Below, one piece after another: positions 7,975-15,770 of a stretch of DNA of 36,197 bases. Location: contig CANTEW010000026.1 of the NCBI GenBank assembly GCA_947652925.1, positions 1 through 36,197 of the forward strand. Reading direction: 5' to 3'. The stretch's first letter is position 1. Each line of letters opens with the position of its first letter. A program made the translations under genes and the position numbers. The notes under the pieces are model-generated. The model did not search any database and had not been told where the DNA came from. It saw only the letters and a list, made by a program, of their open reading frames with translations. The DNA is from an uncultured Lachnospiraceae bacterium (GTDB lineage: Bacteria > Bacillota > Clostridia > Lachnospirales > Lachnospiraceae).

Positions 7975-9978
7975 CTATATGATCCTCTTGAATTTCCTTT
8001 CTATCTCTGTTTTGCTCATGGAAATGATGGTCGGCCTGCCGTGGGGACAGTGATAGGGGTTCTCCAACGTGAGCAGCTCGTCGATCAACTGCTCTACTTC
8101 CTGCCGGGATAAGGCGTGGTTTCCTTTTACAGCCGCTTTACAGGCCATGGTCGCCAGACGGTCTGTGAAGATCTCCAGGTCCTGCCCGACATTTTCTTTT
8201 TCCAGGCTGTCCAGGAGTTCCTTGAACATCCCCTCCCCAGTCATCCCATACAGGTCCGTAGGGACCGCATGGACGCTGTACTCCCGAGGACCGAAGGGCT
8301 CGATCTCAAATCCCAGCTTCTGGAACATCCGCATATGCTCCAGCAACAGGAGTTCTTCTTTGATATCTACGGTAAAGACCAGCGGGGGTTCTAGATATTG
8401 GGATGCGGTCTTCTTTTCACAGAGTTCCCTGCGCAGCTTTTCATACAGGACCTTTTCATGGGTAGCGTGCTGGTCGATGATAAAGAATCTCTCCCCGTAT
8501 TCTACCAGCCAGTAAGTCTTGAACAACTGGCCGATGAGGATATGCTGCTGTCTGGCCTCTTCTGTCAGCAGCTTCTCATTGAATAATCCCATCTGCTCCC
8601 CATCTGATACTCCTGCGTCCCCATCCGGATCATCCGGATCAGCTGGTCTTTCAGGCATTTTTTCTATCACTTCTATCTGTTCGATCTGTTCTTTCTGTTC
8701 CTGGATCCGGGGGCCCAGGGCCGCTCCCATCTTCTGCTCGGGTATCCTCTGCGGCGTCCCTTCCGGCTGCATCCGGCTGGTCTCCCGGATGACCTGTCCC
8801 TGTGCAGGCTGTGGGGCGATCTGTCCATAAGACACGGGCCTGCGGTCATACGGCTGGCTTTGGATCTGGCTGCGCCGTCTCTCTTCAAAAGGCTCCGGTA
8901 TATTTTCTTTCTTCTCTGATGGGACCGAGGGTCTTCTCTTCTTTTTCTCTCCCAGAGATACTTCCGGGATCAGTTCTCTCTGGCTGAGCGTCTCTCTCAC
9001 CGCAGTGCAGACTGCCTGGTAGACGTCTTCTCCCCGGGAAAAGCGTACCTCCAATTTGGAGGGATGTACATTCACATCCAGCTCATTGCCGTTCATTTCT
9101 ATCTGCAATACGGCAAAAGGATATTTATGCTGCATCATATATCCATGGAACCCGTCTTCCAGGCCGCGGGTGATGATCTTGTCTTTGATATAGCGGCCGT
9201 TGATAAAATAATTCTCAAAACTCCGATTCCCTCTGGAGACAGTCGGCTTCCCCAGATAGCCGCTGATCTTGATCGATCCGTTTTCCCATGCGACAGGCAG
9301 CAGCTGCTTGGTGATATCCCTGCCGTAGATCTTGTAGATCACATCCTTCATCTGATCATTTCCGGATGTGTGCAGTTTTAACTGTCCGTTTGCCATATAT
9401 TTTATAGACACTTCCGGGTGGGACAAAGCCATCTGTTCGATCAGACTGCTGATATAGCCTCCTTCAGTGGCGGCAGTCTTTAAAAATTTCTTTCTGGCCG
9501 GGACGTTGTAGAAGAGGTTGCGCACCAGGATCGTCGTTCCCTCCGGCGCCCCCACATCCTCGATCGAACGCTCCTCGCCCCCTTCGATGATGTAACGGGT
9601 CCCGGTCATGGAAGACGGCGTCTTGGAGATCAGTTCTACCTGTGAGACAGCTGCGATAGAGGACAGCGCCTCCCCGCGAAAGCCCAGAGAGGTGATCTTT
9701 TCCAGGTCTTCCGCCCTCTCTATCTTGCTGGTGGCATGGCGAAGGAAAGCCACAGGGATCTCTTCCCGTTCTATGCCTCTCCCGTTATCCGTGATGCGCA
9801 GAAAAGAGATCCCCCCTTCCTTGATCTCCACCGTGACAGCGGAAGCACCCGCATCAATGGCGTTCTCCACCAGCTCTTTCGCCACGGAAGAAGGCCGCTC
9901 CACCACTTCCCCGGCGGCGATCTTATCAATGGTATCTTTACTCAGCACAGAGATCTTGCGCGTATTTTCACTGTTCAT
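7975..9978 (-). CDS. mutL: DNA mismatch repair protein MutL (endonuclease type)
   Basis: MutL couples MutS mismatch recognition to downstream nicking. The GHKL ATPase motifs are seen: ELVENAIDAGAS, DNGRGI and TSKIERAEDL...GFRGEAL. A low-complexity linker rich in R, P, Q and E (about residues 350-470) joins the C-terminal dimerisation domain. The metal-binding endonuclease motif DQHATHEKVLYE fits DQHAxxExxxxE, with the accessory motifs ACKAAVKGN and CPHGRP. This is thus a nicking MutL, as expected where MutH is absent. The ATG at 9978 overlaps the mutS end and has a GGTGGG ribosome site; an ATG two codons earlier is an alternative. Confidence 0.97.
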   Translation of the reverse strand: MNSENTRKISVLSKDTIDKIAAGEVVERPSSVAKELVENAIDAGASAVTVEIKEGGISFLRITDNGRGIEREEIPVAFLRHATSKIERAEDLEKITSLGFRGEALSSIAAVSQVELISKTPSSMTGTRYIIEGGEERSIEDVGAPEGTTILVRNLFYNVPARKKFLKTAATEGGYISSLIEQMALSHPEVSIKYMANGQLKLHTSGNDQMKDVIYKIYGRDITKQLLPVAWENGSIKISGYLGKPTVSRGNRSFENYFINGRYIKDKIITRGLEDGFHGYMMQHKYPFAVLQIEMNGNELDVNVHPSKLEVRFSRGEDVYQAVCTAVRETLSQRELIPEVSLGEKKKRRPSVPSEKKENIPEPFEERRRSQIQSQPYDRRPVSYGQIAPQPAQGQVIRETSRMQPEGTPQRIPEQKMGAALGPRIQEQKEQIEQIEVIEKMPERPADPDDPDGDAGVSDGEQMGLFNEKLLTEEARQQHILIGQLFKTYWLVEYGERFFIIDQHATHEKVLYEKLRRELCEKKTASQYLEPPLVFTVDIKEELLLLEHMRMFQKLGFEIEPFGPREYSVHAVPTDLYGMTGEGMFKELLDSLEKENVGQDLEIFTDRLATMACKAAVKGNHALSRQEVEQLIDELLTLENPYHCPHGRPTIISMSKTEIERKFKRII

Positions 9979-12613
9979 CTGCATCCCACCGATTCCTGAT
10001 CTGATTCTGGAATTTATAGAGTAAGTTCAAAGCCGCCATAGGCGTCAGATCCGTTATATCCAATTCCTTTAATTCTCTGATGATATCATTATCCCGTACA
10101 GTATCCAAAAGGGTCATCTGCTGCATATCCATCTGGTCGGATCCAACAGGGACTGTCTTTGCCCCGGTCAGATCTTTCACCGCTGCAGTGATATCCGCAT
10201 CGCTCAGCTCCTCCACCAGCTCTTTCGCCCTTTGGATCACAGAGTCCGGGATCCCCGCCAGTTTTGCCACCTGGATCCCATAGCTCTTGTCCGCGCCGCC
10301 TTTGACGATCTTTCTCAAAAAAACGATATCGTCTCCCTGCTCTTTTACGGCGATACAGTAATTGTTCACACCCGGGAGCTTCCCTTCTAACTCAGTCAGC
10401 TCATGATAATGGGTGGCAAACAAAGTCTTCGCGCCTAAAAGCCGGGGATCACTGATGTGTTCGATCACCGCCCACGCGATGCTCAGACCGTCGAAGGTGC
10501 TTGTCCCCCGCCCGATCTCATCTAAGATCAATAGGCTTTTCGAAGTAGCGTTGCGCAGGATATTGGCCACCTCTATCATCTCCACCATAAATGTACTCTG
10601 CCCGCTGGCCAGGTCATCCGAGGCCCCTACCCTTGTGAAGATCCGGTCTACGATCCCGATGTCTGCCTGCTGGGCCGGGACAAAACTCCCGATCTGCGCC
10701 ATGAGCACGATCAGGGCAGTCTGTCTCATATAGGTAGATTTTCCTGCCATGTTCGGTCCGGTGATGATGGAGACCCTGTTCTTCTGATCGTCAAGATATG
10801 TATCATTGGCGATGAAGATATCATTGGCGATCATATTCTCCACCACCGGATGGCGTCCGTTTTTCACATGGATCTTCCCTTTGTGGTTGATATGGGGGCG
10901 TATATACTGATTCTGTTCCGCCACCAGAGCAAAAGACGCGAACACATCGATCGCCGCCAGCGCTTTTGCCGTCTGCTGGATACGCTGCACTTCCTGCCCG
11001 ATCTGACTGCGCACTTGTGTGAATAATTCATACTCTAACGCATAGAGCTTATCTTCCGCGCCCAGGATCAGGCTTTCCAGCTCCTTGAGTTTGGGTGTGA
11101 TGAACCGCTCTGCGTTGGCCAGGGTCTGCTTGCGGATATAATCATCCGGCACAAGATCCTTAAAAGAATTGGTCACCTCCAGATAATAGCCGAAGATCCG
11201 GTTATATTTGATCTTCAGATTGCGGATCCCTGTCCTTTCCCGTTCGGAAGCTTCCAGATCGGCCAGCCATTTGGTGCCTTCTGATCTCGACTTGCGGTAC
11301 TGATCCACCTGCGCATCATAGCCGTCCCGGATGATCCCTCCTTCTTTCACAGCCATGGGCGGGTCTTCCTGGATGGCCCGGGACACCAGATCGCACAGAT
11401 CCTCCAGCCCGTCCATATCCTCATAGAGCCTCTTTAACACAGGCTGGCTGAGATCTTTCAGAAGCTCCCGGATCGGAGGGATGCGCTCCAGGGAAGACCT
11501 GAAGGCAGTCAGATCCCTGGGCGTGGCCGACTGATAACTGATGCGGCTGATCAGACGTTCCAGGTCATAGACAGGCCCCAGATGCTCCCGGATCTCATCC
11601 CGCAGCATAGGGGCGTCCACTAATGCCCCCACAGCATCCAGCCTTTCATTGATCAGCGACTCATCGATCAGGGGCTGTTCCACATAACTGCGCAGAGTCC
11701 GGGCGCCCATGGCGGTGCGGGTCTTATCCAGCACCCACAGGAGGGATCCTACCTTATTCTTTTCCCTCAGAGTCTCTACCAATTCCAGGTTTCGTCTGGT
11801 GGAACTGTCCAGGAGCATGAAAGTCTCCGCCGCATAGGGGATGATCTTCGTCATATGTTCCATGGAGGTCTTCTGCGTCTCTCTCAGGTATGTGAACATG
11901 GCCCCGGCAGCGATCGTCCCCGTATCATGATCCCCCATGCCCAGCCCGGACAGGCTCTTTACATGGAAATGATCCATGAGTGTACGTTTACACAGATCAT
12001 CGTCAAAATACCAGGCATCCAATGTATAGATGCAGACACCCAGACGCTGTTTCATCTCCTCCAGATCCAGTCCGCTCACCAGAAAAGATTCATTGCATAT
12101 GATCTCTGCCGGGACATATTTATTGATCTCATCTGATAATTTCCCGTTGGAATCGACTTCTGTGAGGAAGCAGTCCCCCGTGGTCACATCGGCGATGGCG
12201 CATCCGAAACGCTCCTGTATATAGACGATGCACATGAGATAATTATTCTTTGTCTCGTCCAGCGCATGGGCAGAGAGAGTGGTGCCGGGTGTGACCACAC
12301 GGACCACATCCCGCTGCACCAGGCCTTTACTGGATCTTGGATCCCCGATCTGCTCACAGATAGCTACCTTATGTCCTTTCTCCACCAGTTTCTGGAGATA
12401 AGTCTCCGAAGCATGGAAAGGAACGCCGCACATAGGTGCGCGTTCCTCCATACCACAGTCTTTTCCGGTGAGTGTCAGCTCCAGTTCCTTCGATACCTGG
12501 AGGGCATCGTCAAAGAACATCTCATAGAAATCTCCCAGCCGGTAAAATAAGATACAATCCTTATACGCTTCTTTCGTTTTCAAGTATTGCTGCATCATTG
12601 GTGATATAGCCAT
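9968..12613 (-). CDS. mutS: DNA mismatch repair protein MutS
   Basis: MutS recognises mispairs and small loops. The 881-residue protein carries the N-terminal mismatch-reading Phe-x-Glu in LGDFYEMFFDDA (about residues 26-36). It then has connector, lever and clamp domains, and the ABC-type ATPase with Walker A GPNMAGKSTYMR (about 620) and Walker B LLILDEIGRGTSTFDG. The sequence LFATHYHELTELE is the conserved His segment. Size is normal. It starts on the last base of the miaB stop (TGATG) and overlaps mutL, so miaB, mutS and mutL should be translated from one mRNA. Confidence 0.98.
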   Translation of the reverse strand: MAISPMMQQYLKTKEAYKDCILFYRLGDFYEMFFDDALQVSKELELTLTGKDCGMEERAPMCGVPFHASETYLQKLVEKGHKVAICEQIGDPRSSKGLVQRDVVRVVTPGTTLSAHALDETKNNYLMCIVYIQERFGCAIADVTTGDCFLTEVDSNGKLSDEINKYVPAEIICNESFLVSGLDLEEMKQRLGVCIYTLDAWYFDDDLCKRTLMDHFHVKSLSGLGMGDHDTGTIAAGAMFTYLRETQKTSMEHMTKIIPYAAETFMLLDSSTRRNLELVETLREKNKVGSLLWVLDKTRTAMGARTLRSYVEQPLIDESLINERLDAVGALVDAPMLRDEIREHLGPVYDLERLISRISYQSATPRDLTAFRSSLERIPPIRELLKDLSQPVLKRLYEDMDGLEDLCDLVSRAIQEDPPMAVKEGGIIRDGYDAQVDQYRKSRSEGTKWLADLEASERERTGIRNLKIKYNRIFGYYLEVTNSFKDLVPDDYIRKQTLANAERFITPKLKELESLILGAEDKLYALEYELFTQVRSQIGQEVQRIQQTAKALAAIDVFASFALVAEQNQYIRPHINHKGKIHVKNGRHPVVENMIANDIFIANDTYLDDQKNRVSIITGPNMAGKSTYMRQTALIVLMAQIGSFVPAQQADIGIVDRIFTRVGASDDLASGQSTFMVEMIEVANILRNATSKSLLILDEIGRGTSTFDGLSIAWAVIEHISDPRLLGAKTLFATHYHELTELEGKLPGVNNYCIAVKEQGDDIVFLRKIVKGGADKSYGIQVAKLAGIPDSVIQRAKELVEELSDADITAAVKDLTGAKTVPVGSDQMDMQQMTLLDTVRDNDIIRELKELDITDLTPMAALNLLYKFQNQIRNRWDADEQ

Positions 12614-14064
12614 CAGATCATTTCCCCCATATAGTAAAAGCCTTTACTTTCTCTCAAACGCACGTCCAGGATCCTCCCGATCATCCCGGGATCTCCCGGA
12701 AAATGGACCAGTCTGTCATTCCCCAGCCTCCCGGTCAACAGAGAAGCATCCTGACGGTCCACCTGCTCTGCCAATACCTGTCCGGTCGTCCCTTCCCACC
12801 GGGCGCATTCTTCCTGGGCGATCTTTTGGACTGTCTCTAAAAGACGGTCAAACCGGTCCTGGACGATCTCTGGAGGGACTTGCCCCTCCATGACCGCCGC
12901 AGGTGTCCCGGTACGTTTAGAATATTGAAAGGTAAACGCGCTGGAATACCGCACCTGTCTCACCACGTCCAGGGTATGTTGGAAGTCTTCTTCTGTCTCC
13001 CCCGGAAATCCTACGATGATATCCGTGGTCAGGGCGATATCCGGCATTGCCTTTTTGATCTTATCGGTCAGCTGCAGATAACTCTCTTTCGTATATCTGC
13101 GGTGCATCTTCTCTAAGATCCGGGTACTCCCGGATTGCACAGGCAGATGCAGATGGCGGCAGATCTTATCAGAAGAAGCCATCACCTGGATCAAGTCATC
13201 GGAAAGATCCTTCGGATGGGACGTCATAAAACGCACACGGCGAAGACCGGGGATCTCTGCGACCTGGGCTAAAAGCTCCGCAAAAGAAACATGCTGCGCC
13301 AGGGTCTTTCCATAAGAATTGACATTCTGGCCCAGCAGCATCACTTCCACCACCCCATCATCCACAAGGCTCTGGATCTCATCTAAGATCGCCTGGGGTC
13401 CCCGACTGCGCTCCCGCCCCCGCACATAGGGGACGATACAGTAACTGCAGAAATTATCACAGCCGTACATGATATTCACCCCAGATTTAAAAGGGTATTT
13501 TCTCTGGGCCGGAAGATCCTCCACGATCTTATCCGTCCCTTCCCAGACTTCCACCACCATGCGGTCCGACTCCAACATCCGACAGACCAGCTGGGGGAAC
13601 TGGAAGATATTATGGGTGCCGAAGACAAGATCCACAAAGCGGTAACTCTCTCTCAGCCTGTCCACCACCTGGGATTCCTGGGTCATACACCCGCAGAGCG
13701 CGATACGCATATAAGGGTTGTTTTTCTTCAGGCGCTTTAACCGCCCCAGCCGTCCATACACTTTCCGGTTGGCATTCTCCCGCACTGTGCAGGTATTATA
13801 GACCACAAGGTCGGCCTCTTCCGTATCCGCGCAGACATAGCCCATCGCTGTCAGGATCCCCATGAGCTTTTCCGAGTCCCTGGCATTCATCTGACAGCCG
13901 AAAGTCCCTATATGGAACGTCATGGGACGTCCGGCCTCTCTCGCCAGCGCCTGTATATATCCACGGGCTTTTGCTATGAAATAATATTGGCAGGCCGTCT
14001 CATCTGCCGGCGGTCCTTTCGTCAGATCTATCTGATCAAGATCAATATCATCCTCATTATACAT
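12613..14064 (-). CDS. miaB: tRNA-2-methylthio-N6-dimethylallyladenosine synthase MiaB
   Basis: This radical-SAM methylthiotransferase converts i6A37 to ms2i6A37. The N-terminal UPF0004 domain holds the auxiliary 4Fe-4S cysteines C57, C92 and C126 (TFGCQMN, NTCTVRENA, LCGCM). The radical-SAM cluster is C202-x3-C206-x2-C209 in GCDNFCSYCIVPYVRGRERS. A C-terminal TRAM domain closes the 483-residue protein. An N-terminal extension of about 47 residues, before TFHIGTFGCQMN, is longer than in E. coli and common in clostridial MiaB. It is the first gene of the leftward run, with its own promoter divergent from tRNA-Sec. Confidence 0.96.
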   Translation of the reverse strand: MYNEDDIDLDQIDLTKGPPADETACQYYFIAKARGYIQALAREAGRPMTFHIGTFGCQMNARDSEKLMGILTAMGYVCADTEEADLVVYNTCTVRENANRKVYGRLGRLKRLKKNNPYMRIALCGCMTQESQVVDRLRESYRFVDLVFGTHNIFQFPQLVCRMLESDRMVVEVWEGTDKIVEDLPAQRKYPFKSGVNIMYGCDNFCSYCIVPYVRGRERSRGPQAILDEIQSLVDDGVVEVMLLGQNVNSYGKTLAQHVSFAELLAQVAEIPGLRRVRFMTSHPKDLSDDLIQVMASSDKICRHLHLPVQSGSTRILEKMHRRYTKESYLQLTDKIKKAMPDIALTTDIIVGFPGETEEDFQHTLDVVRQVRYSSAFTFQYSKRTGTPAAVMEGQVPPEIVQDRFDRLLETVQKIAQEECARWEGTTGQVLAEQVDRQDASLLTGRLGNDRLVHFPGDPGMIGRILDVRLRESKGFYYMGEMI

Positions 14065-14101
14065 TGGTCTTTGAACACTTCCTTTTATTTTGTGTAGTGC
14101 T

Positions 14102-14130
14102 ATTATACCATAGGATCTTCCCGACGTAAA
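14102..14130 (-). promoter_or_regulatory. Sigma-A promoter of miaB and the following run
   Basis: On the minus strand TTTACG and TATAAT are separated by 17 bases, and the -10 box is preceded by TGG, an extended -10 feature. The site ends about 38 bases before the miaB ATG. The -10 box is a perfect consensus match; the -35 is moderate. Confidence 0.75.
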
Positions 14131-14187
14131 CTCAAAATCCTTTTGTTATAAGTCTGCCATGTTTTTTGCATGATCGGATCTTTTGTC

Positions 14188-14216
14188 TTTACTTTTTCTT
14201 TATTATGTGTTATTAT
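14188..14216 (+). promoter_or_regulatory. Promoter of the tRNA-Sec-selA-selB unit
   Basis: TTTACT and TATTAT are separated by 17 bases in a very AT-rich stretch. Transcription would start near 14223, about 14 bases before the mature tRNA 5' end. No second promoter is visible between the tRNA and selA, so this probably serves all three genes. Confidence 0.6.
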
Positions 14217-14236
14217 TTTTAAGGCAATTTCTTAAT

Positions 14237-14333
14237 GGGGGTAGATAGGTGCTGGTGTGCCTCACGGTCTTCAAAACCGCTGTGAGGGGTTAAGAGCCTC
14301 TCAGGTGAGTTCGATCCTCACGTACCCCCGCCA
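14237..14333 (+). tRNA. selC: Selenocysteine tRNA (UCA anticodon)
   Basis: The 97-base gene encodes its own CCA end and folds as a Sec tRNA, which reads UGA. The D stem has six pairs (AGGUGC with GUGCCU) closed by a four-base loop UGGU. The anticodon loop is CUUCAAA, giving UCA. A long variable arm follows, and a five-pair T stem (GUGAG/CUCAC) carries UUCGAUC. The acceptor begins GGGGGUAG and ends GUACCCCC plus G discriminator: seven pairs are good, but the eighth is G opposite G, and the first anticodon-stem pair is A opposite C. The six-pair D stem, four-base D loop and long variable arm leave little doubt about identity. Confidence 0.95.
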
Positions 14334-14359
14334 AAAAATAAGAGATGAGGTACAAAAGA

Positions 14360-15763
14360 TTGAATATGGATAAGAAAGAGCGTTTGCGCTCTCTCTATAA
14401 AGTTGACGAGGTACTGCAGGACGAGTGCCTTGTTTTTTTTAAGGAAAAACTGCCCTACTCCCTGGTGGCGGACAGTGTCAGAAAAGAGATCGATCTGCTC
14501 CGGGATGCTGTGATCAGGGAGGAAGGCTGCCCGCCCGCTCTGACAGACCGGCAGATATTCCTAGACCGGGTGATCCACCGCATCCAGATGGCGTCCACGC
14601 CCAGCCTGCGCCGGGTGATCAACGCCACAGGCACGATCTTGCACACCAACCTGGGACGCTCCCCCCTGAGCCAAAAAGCCATTGAACACGTGATAGATGT
14701 CTCCTGCTCCTATTCTACCCTGGAATACGATCTGAAGACTGGCCGCCGCGGTTCCAGGCATGACCACGTGAGCGGCCTGATCTGTCAGGCCACCGGAGCC
14801 GAAGCCGCTATGGTCGTCAACAATAACGCAGCCGCCACGATGCTGGTGCTGTCCAGCATGGCAGAGGGACAAGAAGTGATCGTATCCCGGGGGGAGCTGG
14901 TAGAAATCGGAGGCTCCTTCCGGATCCCGGATATCATGAGTCTGAGCGGCGTCACTCTGAGAGAAGTAGGGACCACGAACAAGACCCATCTTTCTGATTA
15001 TATCCGGGCTATAGACAGTGAATGCACAGCCGCCCTCATGAAAGTACACACCAGCAATTACCGTATCATAGGTTTCACAGAAGACGTTCCCCTGTCCGGA
15101 CTGCGGAGATTGGGCGATCAGTACGCATTACCTGTGATCTACGATATGGGGAACGGGCTGCTCACTGACCTGAAAGGATACGGGATCTTCGAGCCGGCTG
15201 TCTCCGACGCCATGAACGCCGGAGCCGACGTGGTATTATTCAGTGGGGACAAACTATTGGGCGGCCCACAGGCTGGCATCATCATCGGAAAGAAAAAATA
15301 TATCGAGAAAATGAAACGCCACCCGCTGGCAAGGGTCGTGCGTATCGATAAGATGACTCTTTCTGCATTGGAAGCTGTATTCTTCCAATACCAGGATATA
15401 GAAAGAGCCAAACAGGAGATCCCTGCCCTGCAGATGCTCACCTGTCCGAAAGAAAAGCTGTATGAAAGAGCCGTCCGGTTAAGAACACGTCTCACACCGG
15501 ACGACAGCTCACTCCATATGGATATAGAAGCCTGCGAGGATTTTGTGGGCGGGGGTTCTGCCCCCGACGTCCGCCTGGATGGATGGGCCGTGACCCTCCA
15601 CTCCCCTATCCTCACCACAAAACAGATCGAATACAACCTCCGGAAGAGCCAGATCCCGGTCATCTCCCATATCAGCCAGGATAAAGTCTGGCTCCATATG
15701 CGGACGATCTCAGATAAAGATATGGAGGATATAGCTGAAAACGTCTCAAAACTGAAAGGATGA
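14360..15763 (+). CDS. selA: L-seryl-tRNA(Sec) selenium transferase SelA
   Basis: SelA is a PLP enzyme that converts Ser-tRNA(Sec) to Sec-tRNA(Sec) with selenophosphate. Family signatures are INATGTILHTNLGRSPLS, the block VVNNNAAATMLVLSSMA, SRGELVEIGGSFRIPDIM and KVHTSNYRIIGFTE. The cofactor lysine lies in FSGDKLLGGPQAG (codon at 15251). The start is uncertain: an ATG at 14345 is only 11 bases after the tRNA and lacks a ribosome site. The TTG at 14360 has GAGGT eight bases upstream, and an ATG at 14366 places the PLP lysine at residue 296, close to the E. coli position. The gene is 7 bases ahead of selB and follows tRNA-Sec with no visible promoter. Confidence 0.95.
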   Translation: MNMDKKERLRSLYKVDEVLQDECLVFFKEKLPYSLVADSVRKEIDLLRDAVIREEGCPPALTDRQIFLDRVIHRIQMASTPSLRRVINATGTILHTNLGRSPLSQKAIEHVIDVSCSYSTLEYDLKTGRRGSRHDHVSGLICQATGAEAAMVVNNNAAATMLVLSSMAEGQEVIVSRGELVEIGGSFRIPDIMSLSGVTLREVGTTNKTHLSDYIRAIDSECTAALMKVHTSNYRIIGFTEDVPLSGLRRLGDQYALPVIYDMGNGLLTDLKGYGIFEPAVSDAMNAGADVVLFSGDKLLGGPQAGIIIGKKKYIEKMKRHPLARVVRIDKMTLSALEAVFFQYQDIERAKQEIPALQMLTCPKEKLYERAVRLRTRLTPDDSSLHMDIEACEDFVGGGSAPDVRLDGWAVTLHSPILTTKQIEYNLRKSQIPVISHISQDKVWLHMRTISDKDMEDIAENVSKLKG

Positions 15764-15770
15764 TAGTCTT

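Noticed and set aside
14345-14359. ATG at 14345 as the selA start
   Set aside because: It has no ribosome site and lies 11 bases from the tRNA 3' end; the TTG at 14360 or ATG at 14366 fit better, though it cannot be fully excluded.
15139-15663. Minus-strand reading frame inside selA
   Set aside because: No ribosome site or recognisable domain; codon pattern follows SelA on the other strand.
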